Positions 15,674 through 24,637 are shown, numbered from the stretch's first letter. The stretch: DNA of 64,000 nt from Nocardioides sp. SR21 (GCF_022761125.1 NZ_JAKWJR010000002.1:434001-498000), one strand, 5' to 3'. Notes: generated by a model not told the origin, from the letters alone. Numbers and translations: made by a program.

Positions 15674-16383
15674 CCGGTTACAAGCGAGTTCTGCTCAAGC
15701 TCTCCGGAGAGGTGTTCGGTGGCGGCAAGGTCGGCGTCGACCCCGATGTCGTCCAGACCGTGGCGCGGGAGATCGCGGCGGTCGCCAACGCCGGTGTGCA
15801 GATCGCGGTCGTGACCGGCGGTGGCAACTTCTTCCGCGGCGCCGAGCTCCAGCAGCGCGGCATGGACCGGGTCCGTGCCGACTACATGGGCATGCTCGGC
15901 ATCGTCATGAACTGCCTGGCCCTGCAGGACTTCCTCGAGAAGCTGGGCGTGGAGACGCGGGTGCAGACCGCGATCACCATGGGCCAGGTCGCCGAGCCGT
16001 ACATCCCGCGCCGTGCCATCCGGCACATGGAGAAGGGACGCGTCGTGATCTTCGGCGCCGGCATGGGCATGCCGTTCTTCTCCACCGACACCGTCGCCGT
16101 CCAGCGCGCGCTGGAGAGCAAGTGCGACGTGGTCCTGGTGGCCAAGAGCGGTGTCGACGGCGTCTACACCGCGGACCCGCACCTCGACCCGACCGCCACG
16201 AAGTTCGACGAGCTGACGTACGGCGAGGCGATCTCGCGCGGGCTGCGGATCATGGACCAGACTGCGTTCGCGCTGTGCGGCGAGAACAAGCTGCCCATGG
16301 TCGTCTTCGGCATGGAGCCCGAGGGCAACATCCTGCGGGTCGTGCAGGGTGAGAAGATTGGCACGCTCGTCAGCGCCGGCTGA
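15670..16383 (+). CDS. pyrH: Uridylate kinase (UMP kinase)
   Basis: 237 residues. Amino-acid-kinase fold: [16 protein letters not shown] (phosphate loop), [50 protein letters not shown]. It phosphorylates UMP to UDP in pyrimidine synthesis and is normally a hexamer inhibited by UTP. The GTG start overlaps the stop of the leader peptide frame. frr follows after 42 bp, the usual order. Confidence 0.96.
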   Translation: MTGYKRVLLKLSGEVFGGGKVGVDPDVVQTVAREIAAVANAGVQIAVVTGGGNFFRGAELQQRGMDRVRADYMGMLGIVMNCLALQDFLEKLGVETRVQTAITMGQVAEPYIPRRAIRHMEKGRVVIFGAGMGMPFFSTDTVAVQRALESKCDVVLVAKSGVDGVYTADPHLDPTATKFDELTYGEAISRGLRIMDQTAFALCGENKLPMVVFGMEPEGNILRVVQGEKIGTLVSAG

Positions 16384-16425
16384 CCGGCGCACGAGCCCCC
16401 ACCAGCAACGCACCAAGGAGCACCC

Positions 16426-16983
16426 GTGATCAACGACATCCTCCACGAGGCCGACGGCAAGATGGACAAGTCGGTCGAGGCGACTCGCGAGGAGTTCGCG
16501 GCGATCCGTGCCGGTCGGGCCCAGCCGAGCATGTTCAACAAGATCGTCGTCGAGTACTACGGCACCCCGACGCCGCTGCAGCAGCTCGCGTCGTTCACCT
16601 CCCCGGAGGCCCGCATCATCCTGATCGCGCCGTACGACATCGGTGCGATCGGCAACATCGAGCGCGCGATCCGCGACTCCGACCTCGGCGTGAACCCCTC
16701 CAACGACGGCAAGACGCTGCGCTGCGTGTTCCCCGAGCTCACCGAGGAGCGCCGCAAGGAGTACATCAAGATCGCGAAGGCCAAGGCCGAGGACGGCCGC
16801 GTCGCGGTGCGCAACCTGCGCCGTACGGCCAAGCAGAACCTCGAGAAGCTCGAGAAGGACGGCGAGGTCGGCAAGGACGACGTCACCGGTGCCGAGAAGC
16901 GCCTCGACGGCATGACCAAGAAGCACACCGACGCCATCGACGAGATGCTGAAGCACAAGGAGTCCGAGCTGCTCGAGGTCTGA
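16426..16983 (+). CDS. frr: Ribosome recycling factor
   Basis: 185 residues. INDILHEADGKMDKSVEATR, then EEFAAIRAGRAQPSMFNKI, ERAIRDSDLGVNPSNDGKTLRC and ERRKEYIKIAKAKAEDGRVAVRNLRR match RRF. With EF-G it splits post-termination ribosomes. GTG start after an aaggag SD. It lies in the pyrH-frr-cdsA run. Confidence 0.97.
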   Translation: MINDILHEADGKMDKSVEATREEFAAIRAGRAQPSMFNKIVVEYYGTPTPLQQLASFTSPEARIILIAPYDIGAIGNIERAIRDSDLGVNPSNDGKTLRCVFPELTEERRKEYIKIAKAKAEDGRVAVRNLRRTAKQNLEKLEKDGEVGKDDVTGAEKRLDGMTKKHTDAIDEMLKHKESELLEV

Positions 16984-16998
16984 GCACCGGAAAACCCG

Positions 16999-17889
16999 AT
17001 GAACGGATCTCCTGCGCCGGCGGCCCCCGCGACCCCGCCGAAGAAGGACCACGGCCGCGCCGGCCGCGACCTCCCGGCCGCGATCACCTCGGCGGTCGTG
17101 CTGGTCGCCGCGATCGTGCTGTCGCTGGTCTTCTGGAAGACCGCCTTCATGGTGATCGTCGCGATCGCCGTGGTGGTGGCGATCTGGGAGCTCCACCGTG
17201 GCTTCTCGGTGAAGGGCATCAACCTGCCGGAGCAGCCGCTGATGGTCGGCGGCGTGGTCATGGTCGTCGTCGCCTACTTCTGGGGCGCGCCCGCCCTGGT
17301 CACCGCCACCGCGGTGGCCGCGCTGGTGACGATGCTGTGGCTGCTGCGTCGCGGCATCGACGGCTACGTCATGAACTCCACGGCCGCGGTGTTCAGCCTG
17401 ATCTACGTCCCGTTCCTCGGCTCGTTCGTGGCGCTGCTGCTCGCCGAGGGCGAGGGTCCCAACGGCGGCGGCCTGAACGACCCCGGCGTGCAGGGCATCA
17501 TCACGTTCATCGCGATCACGGTCGCCTCCGACACCGGCGGGTACGTCGCCGGCGTGCTGTTCGGCAAGCACCCGATGGCGCCGGTGATCTCGCCCAAGAA
17601 GTCCTGGGAGGGCTTCGCCGGCTCAGCGGTGTTCTGCCTGGTCACCGGCTGGGCGCTGGTCGTCTACCTGCTCGACGGCGACTGGTGGGTCGGCCTGCTG
17701 CTCGGCGCGATCGCGGTCGTGATGGCCACGCTCGGCGACCTGTGCGAGTCGGTGATGAAGCGCGACCTCGGGATCAAGGACATGAGCAACGTGATCCCCG
17801 GCCACGGCGGCCTCATGGACCGCCTCGACTCGCTGCTCGCGACGGTCGCGCCGATCTGGCTCGTGCTGCACTACCTGGTCTTCAGCTGA
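16999..17889 (+). CDS. cdsA: Phosphatidate cytidylyltransferase
   Basis: 296 residues with about eight transmembrane helices. The C-terminal CDP-alcohol signature SPKKSWEGFAGS (about 195-206) is followed by GDLCESVMKRDLGIKDMSNVIPGHGGLMDRLDS, the CdsA signature with its acidic residues. It makes CDP-diacylglycerol from phosphatidic acid and CTP. The first 25 residues are a Pro/Ala-rich cytoplasmic tail. It begins 15 bp after frr. Confidence 0.95.
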   Translation: MNGSPAPAAPATPPKKDHGRAGRDLPAAITSAVVLVAAIVLSLVFWKTAFMVIVAIAVVVAIWELHRGFSVKGINLPEQPLMVGGVVMVVVAYFWGAPALVTATAVAALVTMLWLLRRGIDGYVMNSTAAVFSLIYVPFLGSFVALLLAEGEGPNGGGLNDPGVQGIITFIAITVASDTGGYVAGVLFGKHPMAPVISPKKSWEGFAGSAVFCLVTGWALVVYLLDGDWWVGLLLGAIAVVMATLGDLCESVMKRDLGIKDMSNVIPGHGGLMDRLDSLLATVAPIWLVLHYLVFS

Positions 17890-17921
17890 CGCGCCTGTGC
17901 GGCGCGGGTGCGCCGGCGTCG

Positions 17922-17927
17922 TAGCAT
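17922..17927 (+). promoter_or_regulatory. -10 element TAGCAT, leaderless start of the 17935 gene
   Basis: TAGCAT ends 7 nt before the ATG at 17935; no SD. Confidence 0.65.
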
Positions 17928-17934
17928 CGAGTCA

Positions 17935-18300
17935 ATGTCTACCGACCAGCAGCACAACGAGGGCGAGGCGCCCGTCGAGGACACCGAGTCCCAGCCCGAC
18001 TGGTGGCACCGCGACCACCCGACGTTCACCGCGCTCACGGGGTTCTTCACCGGCCTGGCGTTCGTGATCATCGTCCCCGGCCTGTTCGCCGCGGTGCTCG
18101 GCTGGATCTTCGACTACGAGCGCGCCGAGGACCTGTTCCCGCTGGTGCTGCTCACGCTCGCGGTGCCGATCGGCCTGGTGCTCGTGCCGAAGACGCGGCG
18201 CTTCGGCCTGTACATGCTCATCGGGCTGGTGACCACGGCGTTGGTGGTGCTCGGTGTCGCCGGGCTCGTGCTCTGGTACATGGTCACCTACCAGAGCTGA
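17935..18300 (+). CDS. Small membrane protein of unknown function
   Basis: 121 residues. A hydrophilic acidic N-terminus (about 1-35: MSTDQQHNEGEAPVEDTESQ) precedes three predicted transmembrane helices (about 36-60, 70-88, 96-118). There are no catalytic motifs or cysteines. It lies between cdsA and rlmN, with its own leaderless promoter. I do not recognise a family. The last codons (Gln-Ser-stop) form the first unit of the 12-bp tandem repeat that follows. Confidence 0.75.
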   Translation: MSTDQQHNEGEAPVEDTESQPDWWHRDHPTFTALTGFFTGLAFVIIVPGLFAAVLGWIFDYERAEDLFPLVLLTLAVPIGLVLVPKTRRFGLYMLIGLVTTALVVLGVAGLVLWYMVTYQS

Positions 18301-18338
18301 GGCCAGAGCTGAGGCCAGAGCTCAGGCCAGAGTTAGGG
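18291..18338 (+). repeat. 12-bp tandem repeat, four copies, at a gene 3' end
   Basis: CCAGAGCTGAGG twice, then CCAGAGCTCAGG and CCAGAGTTAGGG: four 12-bp units. The first carries the TGA stop of the membrane-protein gene, so each exact unit brings an extra in-frame stop. It probably arose by slippage. Confidence 0.85.
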
Positions 18339-18372
18339 CCCCCGACCCTCCGGATGGGATGATCGTCGTCTG

Positions 18373-19500
18373 ATGTCCGAGTCTGAGCGCACCAACCTTC
18401 CCCTGGTCTTCGACGAGCCGCGCGGCCGCAAGAAGCCGCCGCCGCACCTCGCCGACCTCACCCTCGACGAGCGTGTCGAGAGGCTGAAGGAGCTCGGGCT
18501 GCCGGGCTTCCGCGCCAAGCAGCTCTCGAACCACTACTTCGCCCGGCTCGTCGACGACCCGGCCGAGATGACCGACCTGCCCGCGACCCAGCGCGACGAG
18601 CTGGTGGCCGGGCTGCTGCCGGACCTGATGACGCCGCTGCGCGTGATGGAGGCCGACCGCGGCACGACCCGCAAGACGCTGTGGAAGCTCTTCGACGGTG
18701 CCCTGGTCGAGTCGGTGCTGATGCGCTACCCCGACCGCGCCACGATGTGCGTCTCCAGCCAGGCCGGGTGCGGCATGGCCTGCCCGTTCTGCGCCACCGG
18801 CCAGGGCGGCCTCCAGCGCAACATGTCCACTGCCGAGATCGTCGAGCAGGTCGTCGCCGGCGCCCGGGCACTGGCCCGCGGCGAGGTCCCCGGCGGCCCG
18901 GCCCGCGTCTCCAACGTGGTGTTCATGGGCATGGGGGAGCCGCTGGCCAACTACAAGGCCGTCATCGGCGCCGTCCGCCGCCTCACCGACCCCGCCCCCG
19001 AGGGCCTCGGCATGAGCGCCCGCGGCGTCACCGTCTCGACGGTCGGCCTGGTGCCGCGGATGCTGCAGCTGGCCGACGAGGGCATCCCGGTCACGCTGGC
19101 GCTCAGCCTGCACGCGCCCGACGACGAGCTGCGCAACGAGCTGGTGCCGATCAACACCCGCTTCTCGGTCGAGGAGACCGTCGCCGCGGCCTGGAACTAC
19201 GCGCAGAAGACCAAGCGCCGCGTCTCGATCGAGTACGCCATGATGCGCGGCATCAACGACCAGGCCTGGCGCGCCGACCTGCTCGGCGACGTGCTGCAGT
19301 CGTACGGCGACTGGGGCTGGGTGCACGCGAACCTGATCCCGCTCAACCCCACGCCGGGCTCGAAGTGGACCGCCTCCGACCCGGCGGATGAGCGCGAGTT
19401 CGTGCGCCGCCTGGAGGCGAAGGGCATCCCGACCACGGTCCGCGACACCCGCGGGCGCGAGATCGACGGCGCCTGCGGGCAGCTGGCGGCGGCCGAGTAG
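18373..19500 (+). CDS. rlmN: Dual-specificity 23S rRNA/tRNA adenine-C2 methyltransferase RlmN
   Basis: 375 residues. Radical-SAM cluster C133-x3-C137-x2-C140 in [16 protein letters not shown], preceded by [15 protein letters not shown] and [11 protein letters not shown] follow, and a second catalytic Cys lies near the C-terminus in DGACGQL. It methylates A2503 of 23S rRNA and A37 of some tRNAs by a radical mechanism with two SAM molecules. ATG start. It closes the conserved rpsB-rlmN block; the accessory region starts after it. Confidence 0.95.
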   Translation: MSESERTNLPLVFDEPRGRKKPPPHLADLTLDERVERLKELGLPGFRAKQLSNHYFARLVDDPAEMTDLPATQRDELVAGLLPDLMTPLRVMEADRGTTRKTLWKLFDGALVESVLMRYPDRATMCVSSQAGCGMACPFCATGQGGLQRNMSTAEIVEQVVAGARALARGEVPGGPARVSNVVFMGMGEPLANYKAVIGAVRRLTDPAPEGLGMSARGVTVSTVGLVPRMLQLADEGIPVTLALSLHAPDDELRNELVPINTRFSVEETVAAAWNYAQKTKRRVSIEYAMMRGINDQAWRADLLGDVLQSYGDWGWVHANLIPLNPTPGSKWTASDPADEREFVRRLEAKGIPTTVRDTRGREIDGACGQLAAAE

Positions 19501-19568
19501 CGAGACGTTCACCCACGCGCCACGTCGATCTCGGGGCGCGTTAGGAGCGACTGTCAACGCTGGAGGCC

Positions 19569-20702
19569 GTGGACAAGCTCCGGGTGCTGATCGTCTCCGA
19601 GTCCTTCCTGCCGCAGGTCAACGGCGTCACGAACTCCGTGCGCCGCGTCCTCGACCACCTCGCCGCCACCGGCCACGACGCCGAGCTGGTCGCCCCGACG
19701 GGGCCACCGACGTACGCCGGTTTCCCGGTCACCCGCGCGCGCGGCACCGCGCTGCCGTTCTACCGCGACTTCCGCATCGGCCTGGAGACCCGGGCCCGGC
19801 TGCGGTCGGTGATGCTCCGGTTCCGTCCCGACGTCGTGCACGTGGCTTCACCGGCGACCCTCGGGTACCAGGCGGTGCGCGTGGCCGAGGAGCTCGGCAT
19901 CCCGACGGTCGCGATCTACCAGACCGACCTGGTCGGCTTCGCCGAGCGCTACGGGATCCCCGGGGGCATGCGGGCGATGGCGTCGCTGACCCGCCGCATC
20001 CACGCCGGTGTTGACCGCACGCTCGCGCCGTCGTCCGCGAGCCTGCGCCAGCTCGAGGGGCTCGGCGTGCAGCACACGGCACTGTGGCCGCGCGGCGTCG
20101 ACCTGCAGCAGTTCCACCCGGTACGCCGCAGCGCGGAGCTGCGACGCCAGGTCGTCCCGGACGGGCGGCTGCTGGTCGGGTACGTCGGCCGGCTCGCGCC
20201 GGAGAAGGAGCTGGAGCTGCTCACCTGCCTCGCCGACGACCACCGCTACGCGCTGGTGGTCGTCGGCGGGGGCCCGGAGGAGAAGCGGCTGCGCGCGCTG
20301 CTCCCCGGCGCCTCGTTCCTCGGCGTCCTGCACGGCGACGAGCTCGGCCGGGCCTACGCCTCGCTCGACGTGTTCGTGCACACGGGACGCCACGAGACCT
20401 ACTGCCAGTCCGCCCAGGAGGCGCTCGCGTCGGGCGTGCCAGTGGTCGCGCCGCGCTCGGGCGGCCCGGTCGACGTGGTCGCCGACCGCGTGGCCGGCCT
20501 GCTGTACGAGCCGGGCTGCCGCGAGCAGCTGACGGCGTACGTCGACCGGCTGGCCACCGACCACCTGTACCGGCGCCGGATGGGGCTGGCGGCCAGGCGC
20601 AGCGTCGGCGACCGGTCGTGGTCAGGGGTCAACGACCGGCTCGTCGACCACTACCGCGACGTGATCGGCACCCACTCCTCCTGGCAGCGGCACGCAGCCT
20701 GA
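19569..20702 (+). CDS. Glycosyltransferase, GT4-type (MgtA/PimB-like)
   Basis: 377 residues from a GTG after a ctggagg SD. N-terminal nucleotide-sugar-transferase Rossmann domain with VLIVSESFLPQVNGVTNSV and DVVHVASPATLGYQ. C-terminal donor-binding domain with VGYVGRLAPEKELELL, then FVHTGRHETYCQSAQEALASGVPVVAPRSGG, where the ExxxxxxxE motif binds the nucleotide sugar. It resembles mycobacterial alpha-mannosyltransferases that use GDP-mannose on lipid acceptors, but donor and acceptor are inferred only. No transmembrane segment; probably membrane-associated. It ends 2 bp before the convergent metallophosphoesterase gene, both stops lying in the palindrome CTGACGTCAG. Confidence 0.85.
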   Translation: MDKLRVLIVSESFLPQVNGVTNSVRRVLDHLAATGHDAELVAPTGPPTYAGFPVTRARGTALPFYRDFRIGLETRARLRSVMLRFRPDVVHVASPATLGYQAVRVAEELGIPTVAIYQTDLVGFAERYGIPGGMRAMASLTRRIHAGVDRTLAPSSASLRQLEGLGVQHTALWPRGVDLQQFHPVRRSAELRRQVVPDGRLLVGYVGRLAPEKELELLTCLADDHRYALVVVGGGPEEKRLRALLPGASFLGVLHGDELGRAYASLDVFVHTGRHETYCQSAQEALASGVPVVAPRSGGPVDVVADRVAGLLYEPGCREQLTAYVDRLATDHLYRRRMGLAARRSVGDRSWSGVNDRLVDHYRDVIGTHSSWQRHAA

Positions 20703-20704
20703 CG

Positions 20705-22369
20705 TCAGCGCATGAACTTGGGTGCCTTGAGCACCAGCTCGGTGTTCCGCGCGTCCTTCGCACCGCGCCGGTCCTTGCCCTGCTCCTGCCAGTCGTTGGC
20801 CGAGAGGTCGCGGCTCAGTGCGGCGAGCTGGACCGGGTCCTCGAGGTCGCCCTCGAAGTCGCCGCCGGAGTGGTCGAGCAGCGTCGTGAAGATCGAGATG
20901 GTGCCGTCCTTGTTGTCGGCGACCTCGATCAGCCGGGCCTGCTGCGGCCAGTCGATGTGCGAGGCGGTGTTGATCTCCCAGAACTTCAGCGGCATGCCCT
21001 TGAACTGCTGAGGCCAGATCTGGTTGGTGTGCGTGTGGCCGTTGACCCACGCGATCACGTTGTCGAACGGCGCCAGGGCGAACATGATCTCGTCGCGGAG
21101 CACGCGCGGCACGTCGTCCACGATGCCGGTCTGGGCGTTCTTCATCGTGCTCAGGGTGTGGTGGCTGGCCAGGATCACGAGCTTCTTCTTGCTCTTCTTG
21201 AGCAGCGAGGTCAGCCAGGCGAGCTGGGTCGGGTCGATGGAGCCGTTCTGGTTGCCGTTCGGGTTCACGGTGTCGAGCACGATGAACCGGACGAGGCCCT
21301 TGTCGAAGTAGTAGTAGCCGGTGCCCTTGTCCCGGTTGGCCTGCTTGAAGCCGTGGCCGACGGGACCGGCCGCATCGGGGTTGTTGGAGACGAAGTGCTC
21401 CTCGATCCACTCCTGCTTGGTGAGCGGGCGGCGCTCCGGGTCCGGGGTCACGGTCCGGTTCACGCCCGGGCTCACCAGCAGCTGGTCGCCGGTCACCTTC
21501 GCGGTCCAGTCGTCCTCCCACGCCCAGTTGCCCTGGCGGAGCGAGTCGTGGTTGCCGAACGCGGTGTACCAGGGCATGGCCAGTCCCTCGGCCTCGAACG
21601 GCGCGCGGGCGGCGTCGAGCAGGCCGGGGACGGTCGGGAAGCCGAACTTCGAGCGCGGCAGGTCGTCCTCCAGGCCCTCGGGAGTGCCCTCCGGGTGCCA
21701 GTAGCGGACGTCGTACGTCGCGACGTCGCCGTCGATGACGCCTTCGTACTTGGTGAGGTCACCGGAGTCCACTCGCACCGAGCCGCCGTCGAGCACGTCG
21801 ATGTTCCAGCGGATCTCGTTCTTCTGGCCGTTGTCGGAGTTGTCGCCGGTCTGCACGGCGAACGCCAGCGGCTTGCCGGTGACGGGGCCGCGGCGGATCG
21901 CGTTGATCTGGCGGACCATCGCGTCCGCGACGTGGGCGCCGAGGATCTCCTGCGGGCGCCACGCCGACTTGTAGAAGCCGGGGTTGGTGTTCGGGACGTC
22001 CGGGTCGTCGCCGCGGTCGTAGGCCTCGAGCCGGCCCGGCGACTGCGAGTCGACGATGTGCACGTCGCTGAGCTGGGCGAACGCCAGGATCGGCTTGCGG
22101 CGCTTGGCGCGGCCGGCCTTGGGCTTCGCGCCGAGCCTTCGGACGACGTACTTGTCGCCCGGACCGGTGACGACGGACCGCCAGCCGGTGACGGCGTCGG
22201 GCTCGCCCTTCAGCAGCACCGACTTCGCGGTGGTGCCGGAGTGGCCGTGGCGCAGCGCGGGGCTGCCGGTGACGGCCTGGGCGGAGAGGCCGCTGCCGAG
22301 GCCGCTGAACGCAGCGACGGCACCGACGGCGGCGGAGGAACGGAAGAGGTCACGACGCGAGATCTGCAC
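20705..22369 (-). CDS. Tat-exported metallophosphoesterase (TIGR03767-like)
   Basis: 554 residues from a GTG at 22369. Twin-arginine signal at the N-terminus (MQISRRDLFRSSAAVGAVAA, then SGLSAQA). Calcineurin-like metal motifs: AFAQLSDVHIVD, QTGDNSDNGQ, AFGNHDSLRQG, ILASHHTLSTM and WVNGHTHTNQI, in the expected order. The long insertions match an actinobacterial family I know as TIGR03767. The substrate is unknown; it should hydrolyse a phosphoester outside the membrane. It is the last of three minus-strand genes (RIO kinase, LOG, this) but has its own leaderless promoter. Confidence 0.88.
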   Translation of the reverse strand: MQISRRDLFRSSAAVGAVAAFSGLGSGLSAQAVTGSPALRHGHSGTTAKSVLLKGEPDAVTGWRSVVTGPGDKYVVRRLGAKPKAGRAKRRKPILAFAQLSDVHIVDSQSPGRLEAYDRGDDPDVPNTNPGFYKSAWRPQEILGAHVADAMVRQINAIRRGPVTGKPLAFAVQTGDNSDNGQKNEIRWNIDVLDGGSVRVDSGDLTKYEGVIDGDVATYDVRYWHPEGTPEGLEDDLPRSKFGFPTVPGLLDAARAPFEAEGLAMPWYTAFGNHDSLRQGNWAWEDDWTAKVTGDQLLVSPGVNRTVTPDPERRPLTKQEWIEEHFVSNNPDAAGPVGHGFKQANRDKGTGYYYFDKGLVRFIVLDTVNPNGNQNGSIDPTQLAWLTSLLKKSKKKLVILASHHTLSTMKNAQTGIVDDVPRVLRDEIMFALAPFDNVIAWVNGHTHTNQIWPQQFKGMPLKFWEINTASHIDWPQQARLIEVADNKDGTISIFTTLLDHSGGDFEGDLEDPVQLAALSRDLSANDWQEQGKDRRGAKDARNTELVLKAPKFMR

Positions 22370-22375
22370 CGCGTC

Positions 22376-22381
22376 AATGTA
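22376..22381 (-). promoter_or_regulatory. -10 element TACATT, leaderless start of the metallophosphoesterase
   Basis: On the minus strand TACATT ends 6 nt before the GTG at 22369; no SD. Confidence 0.65.
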
Positions 22382-22395
22382 GTCTCACGGATCGG

Positions 22396-23478
22396 TCATT
22401 TCCGCGAAACCACGAGGTTCACGGCGTCCTTTACCGAGTCGACCAGGTGGACGTGCTGCTCCATCGCCCTGCCCCGCGCCAGTCGCTGGAGGAGCGGCCA
22501 CGCGGGCAGCTCCTCGGTCCAGTACGACGCGCCCACGAGGACCATCGGGGCGATCGAGGACTCGTCGGCGTAGTAGTTCTCGCAGGCGTCCTGGAAGATC
22601 TCCTGGACGGTGCCGCCGTGGCCGGGCAGGAACACGATCCCGCCGTCGCAGACCTGCAGCAGGGTCGCCTCGCGGGTGGAGTTGCGGAAGTACTTCGCGA
22701 TCGCGGTCGCGAACGGGTTCGGCGGCTCGTGGCCGTAGTGCCAGGTCGGGATGCCCAGCGAGTCCGCGCCGCCGGCGAACCGCTCGCGCACGGCCAACGC
22801 TGCGCGCACCCACGCGTCGACCGACGGCCGGAAGGTGGGGACGCCGGCGAGCATCGCGATCGCCTCGGGGAGGTCGTCGGGGCGCTGCGCCATCCACGCG
22901 CCGAGGTTGGCCGCCTCCATCGCCCCCGGCCCGCCGCCGGTGGCGACCGTGAGGTGCGCGCCCAGGCCGGCGCCGAGCAGGGCGGTGTCGAGGTAGGCGG
23001 GGTGTCCGCGGTCGAGGCGGTGCCCGCCCATCACGCCGACCAGGCCGCGGCCGGCGACCCATGACTCGAGCGCGAGGTCGATGGTGTGGTCGTGCAGGGC
23101 GCGGCCGAGCGCGGAGCCCGGGTCGCTCGGGCGCTGCGACCAGGCGTAGGCCAGCGCGTCGAGGGAGTCGGCGTACCGCGGAGCGTCGTACAGCTCCTCG
23201 GGCGTGTAGAGCGCGCTGCGCGGCTCGACCGGGAGGTCGGACGGCACCTCGAGCACGAGCGCGCCGTGGTCCTGTGCCCGCTCGGCGTCGCCGGTGGCGA
23301 ACCGGCAGCCGAGGAACGTCGCCCCGGCGACCGACACGTCCGCGAGCGCGTCGTGCCGGTCGGTGAGGTCGACGCCGCGGACCCGCCAGCCCCGGAGGGT
23401 GGTGGCTCCCGCGGCCAGCCTCCCGTCGAACTCCGCGAGGGACTCGACATGGACGACACGGCCGCGGGAGCGCTTCAC
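22396..23478 (-). CDS. LOG-like Rossmann-fold nucleotide-binding protein
   Basis: 360 residues, longer than cytokinin-activating LOG proteins (about 200). The core has GLVGVMGGHRLDRG, VATGGGPGAMEAANLGAWMA and the diagnostic VFLPGHGGTVQEIFQDACENYY (PGGxGTxxE variant PGHGGTVQE). LOG enzymes cleave the ribose from adenosine monophosphates. The first 130 residues are an additional region (FDGRLAAGATTLRGWRVRGV) resembling long bacterial LOG-like proteins annotated only as Rossmann-fold. The PGGxGT variation makes substrate prediction unsafe. GTG start with a leaderless -10. Confidence 0.8.
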   Translation of the reverse strand: MKRSRGRVVHVESLAEFDGRLAAGATTLRGWRVRGVDLTDRHDALADVSVAGATFLGCRFATGDAERAQDHGALVLEVPSDLPVEPRSALYTPEELYDAPRYADSLDALAYAWSQRPSDPGSALGRALHDHTIDLALESWVAGRGLVGVMGGHRLDRGHPAYLDTALLGAGLGAHLTVATGGGPGAMEAANLGAWMAQRPDDLPEAIAMLAGVPTFRPSVDAWVRAALAVRERFAGGADSLGIPTWHYGHEPPNPFATAIAKYFRNSTREATLLQVCDGGIVFLPGHGGTVQEIFQDACENYYADESSIAPMVLVGASYWTEELPAWPLLQRLARGRAMEQHVHLVDSVKDAVNLVVSRK

Positions 23479-23484
23479 GCCCCG

Positions 23485-23490
23485 AGACTA
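23485..23490 (-). promoter_or_regulatory. -10 element TAGTCT, leaderless start of the LOG-like gene
   Basis: On the minus strand TAGTCT ends 6 nt before the GTG at 23478. Confidence 0.6.
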
Positions 23491-23491
23491 G

Positions 23492-24346
23492 TCAGAAGGC
23501 GTGCGCCATCAGGTCGCCGAACAGCTCGTGCTCGTCGACCTCGAGCCCGCGCGCCTTGAACCAGGTGCACACGTTCGTGCAGTCGCGCATCAGGAACTCC
23601 AGCGCGTTGGTGTTCCCGGCCAGGTCGACGATCTGCGGCAGGTCGATGATCACCAGCCGCTCGCTGGCGGCGAGCAGGTTGTACGCCGACAGGTCGCCGT
23701 GGATGATCCCCGCGCCGACCATGGTCGCGAGCGCCTCGCGGAGCTGGTCGAAGTACGACGCGAGCAGCGCCGGCTCCGGACGGGTCTGGGCGAGCCGTGG
23801 TGCGCTCTCGCCCTCGTCGTCGGTGATCCACTCCATGAGGATCTCGGTCCCGTCGACCTGCACGGGGTAGGGGACCGGCAGCCCGAGCTGCCAGCAGCGG
23901 TTGAGCGCGGACCACTCCGAGATCGCCCACTCGCTGGTGGCGACGATCTTGCCCCAGGTGCTCTTGGCCTTGAGGGCACGCTCGTCGCGGGACCGCTTGA
24001 CGCTGCGGCCCTCGGTGTACGCCGCAGCGCGGTGGAAGCTGCGGTGCTCGCTGCTGCGGTAGCGCTTGGCGACCATGACGACCGACTCGCCCAGGGCGTC
24101 GCTGCCGGGGACCGCGCGCTCCAGCAGGAACGCATCGGCCTCCTTGCCGGTCTTGAGGATGCCGAGCTCGGTGTCGATCGCGGCCTGGGAGGTCACGACC
24201 CAGTCGGGCCGGGGCTCCGGGCCGCGGCTGAGCGGCTCGACGTCGAGCCAGGTGCTCCAGCGCTGACCGTCGCCGAGGTCGTCGTAGGTCTGGAAGTCGA
24301 AGACGAAAGCAGGGTTGAGCTCAGAGGTGGTGAAGTCGTGTGACAT
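23492..24346 (-). CDS. RIO-type serine protein kinase
   Basis: 284 residues from the ATG at 24346. RIO fold: KTGKEADAFLLER (nucleotide loop), VAKRYRSSEHRSFHR (Lys), the catalytic loop AGIIHGDLSAYNLL (His-Gly-Asp-Leu-Ser) and LVIIDLPQIVDL, the metal-binding Asp with the RIO-specific Pro-Gln. RIO kinases are best known from archaeal and eukaryotic small-subunit assembly; bacterial members are scattered and uncharacterised. All key residues are present. An upstream 30-codon frame overlaps its start. The -10 for the next gene lies next to its 3' end. Confidence 0.88.
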   Translation of the reverse strand: MSHDFTTSELNPAFVFDFQTYDDLGDGQRWSTWLDVEPLSRGPEPRPDWVVTSQAAIDTELGILKTGKEADAFLLERAVPGSDALGESVVMVAKRYRSSEHRSFHRAAAYTEGRSVKRSRDERALKAKSTWGKIVATSEWAISEWSALNRCWQLGLPVPYPVQVDGTEILMEWITDDEGESAPRLAQTRPEPALLASYFDQLREALATMVGAGIIHGDLSAYNLLAASERLVIIDLPQIVDLAGNTNALEFLMRDCTNVCTWFKARGLEVDEHELFGDLMAHAF

Positions 24347-24413
24347 CGGTGGAGGTGCTCCAAGAAGTGAGAGGGCTGTGGTCTGCGGACAGGCCAACGA
24401 CAGTCATGGACAT
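24321..24413 (-). CDS. Putative short leader reading frame overlapping the RIO-kinase start
   Basis: On the minus strand an ATG at 24413 follows an agaggag SD. The 30-codon frame (MSMTVVGLSADHSPLTSWST, then STDVTRLHHL) ends 25 nt inside the kinase gene in another frame. The kinase has only a weak, distant SD. It could reduce or couple kinase translation. Low confidence; no homologue recognised. Confidence 0.3.
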   Translation of the reverse strand: MSMTVVGLSADHSPLTSWSTSTDVTRLHHL

Positions 24414-24519
24414 GTCACGCTCCTCTCGATCGGGCACCCGGCACTCACCGGACGACGGCAGCAAGTGTGGGGAGTGGTGCGGGGGCGGCGCAAGCCATTT
24501 ACGCGGTCGTTGCGTCGTC

Positions 24520-24613
24520 GCGGTTTCACCATGTGATGCAGACGAACCGGCACTTCTCATGGTGTGCACGCCATGTGAAGTGCGGGTTGGCCTGCATCAC
24601 ATGGTGAAACCGC
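24520..24613. repeat. 94-bp near-perfect inverted repeat centred on GTGCAC
   Basis: Two 47-nt arms match at 42 positions; the outer 22 nt (GCGGTTTCACCATGTGATGC plus AG) are identical. The centre is at 24566/24567 inside GTGCAC, so there is no loop. It lies in the 341-bp gap between the RIO-kinase start and the sulfur-transporter stop. It can form a long hairpin or cruciform. It is not followed by a U-run. It may be a REP/MITE-like element or a regulatory palindrome; no copy is seen elsewhere in the window. Confidence 0.85.
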
Positions 24614-24637
24614 AGCGAACACCAGCCCGCACATGAC

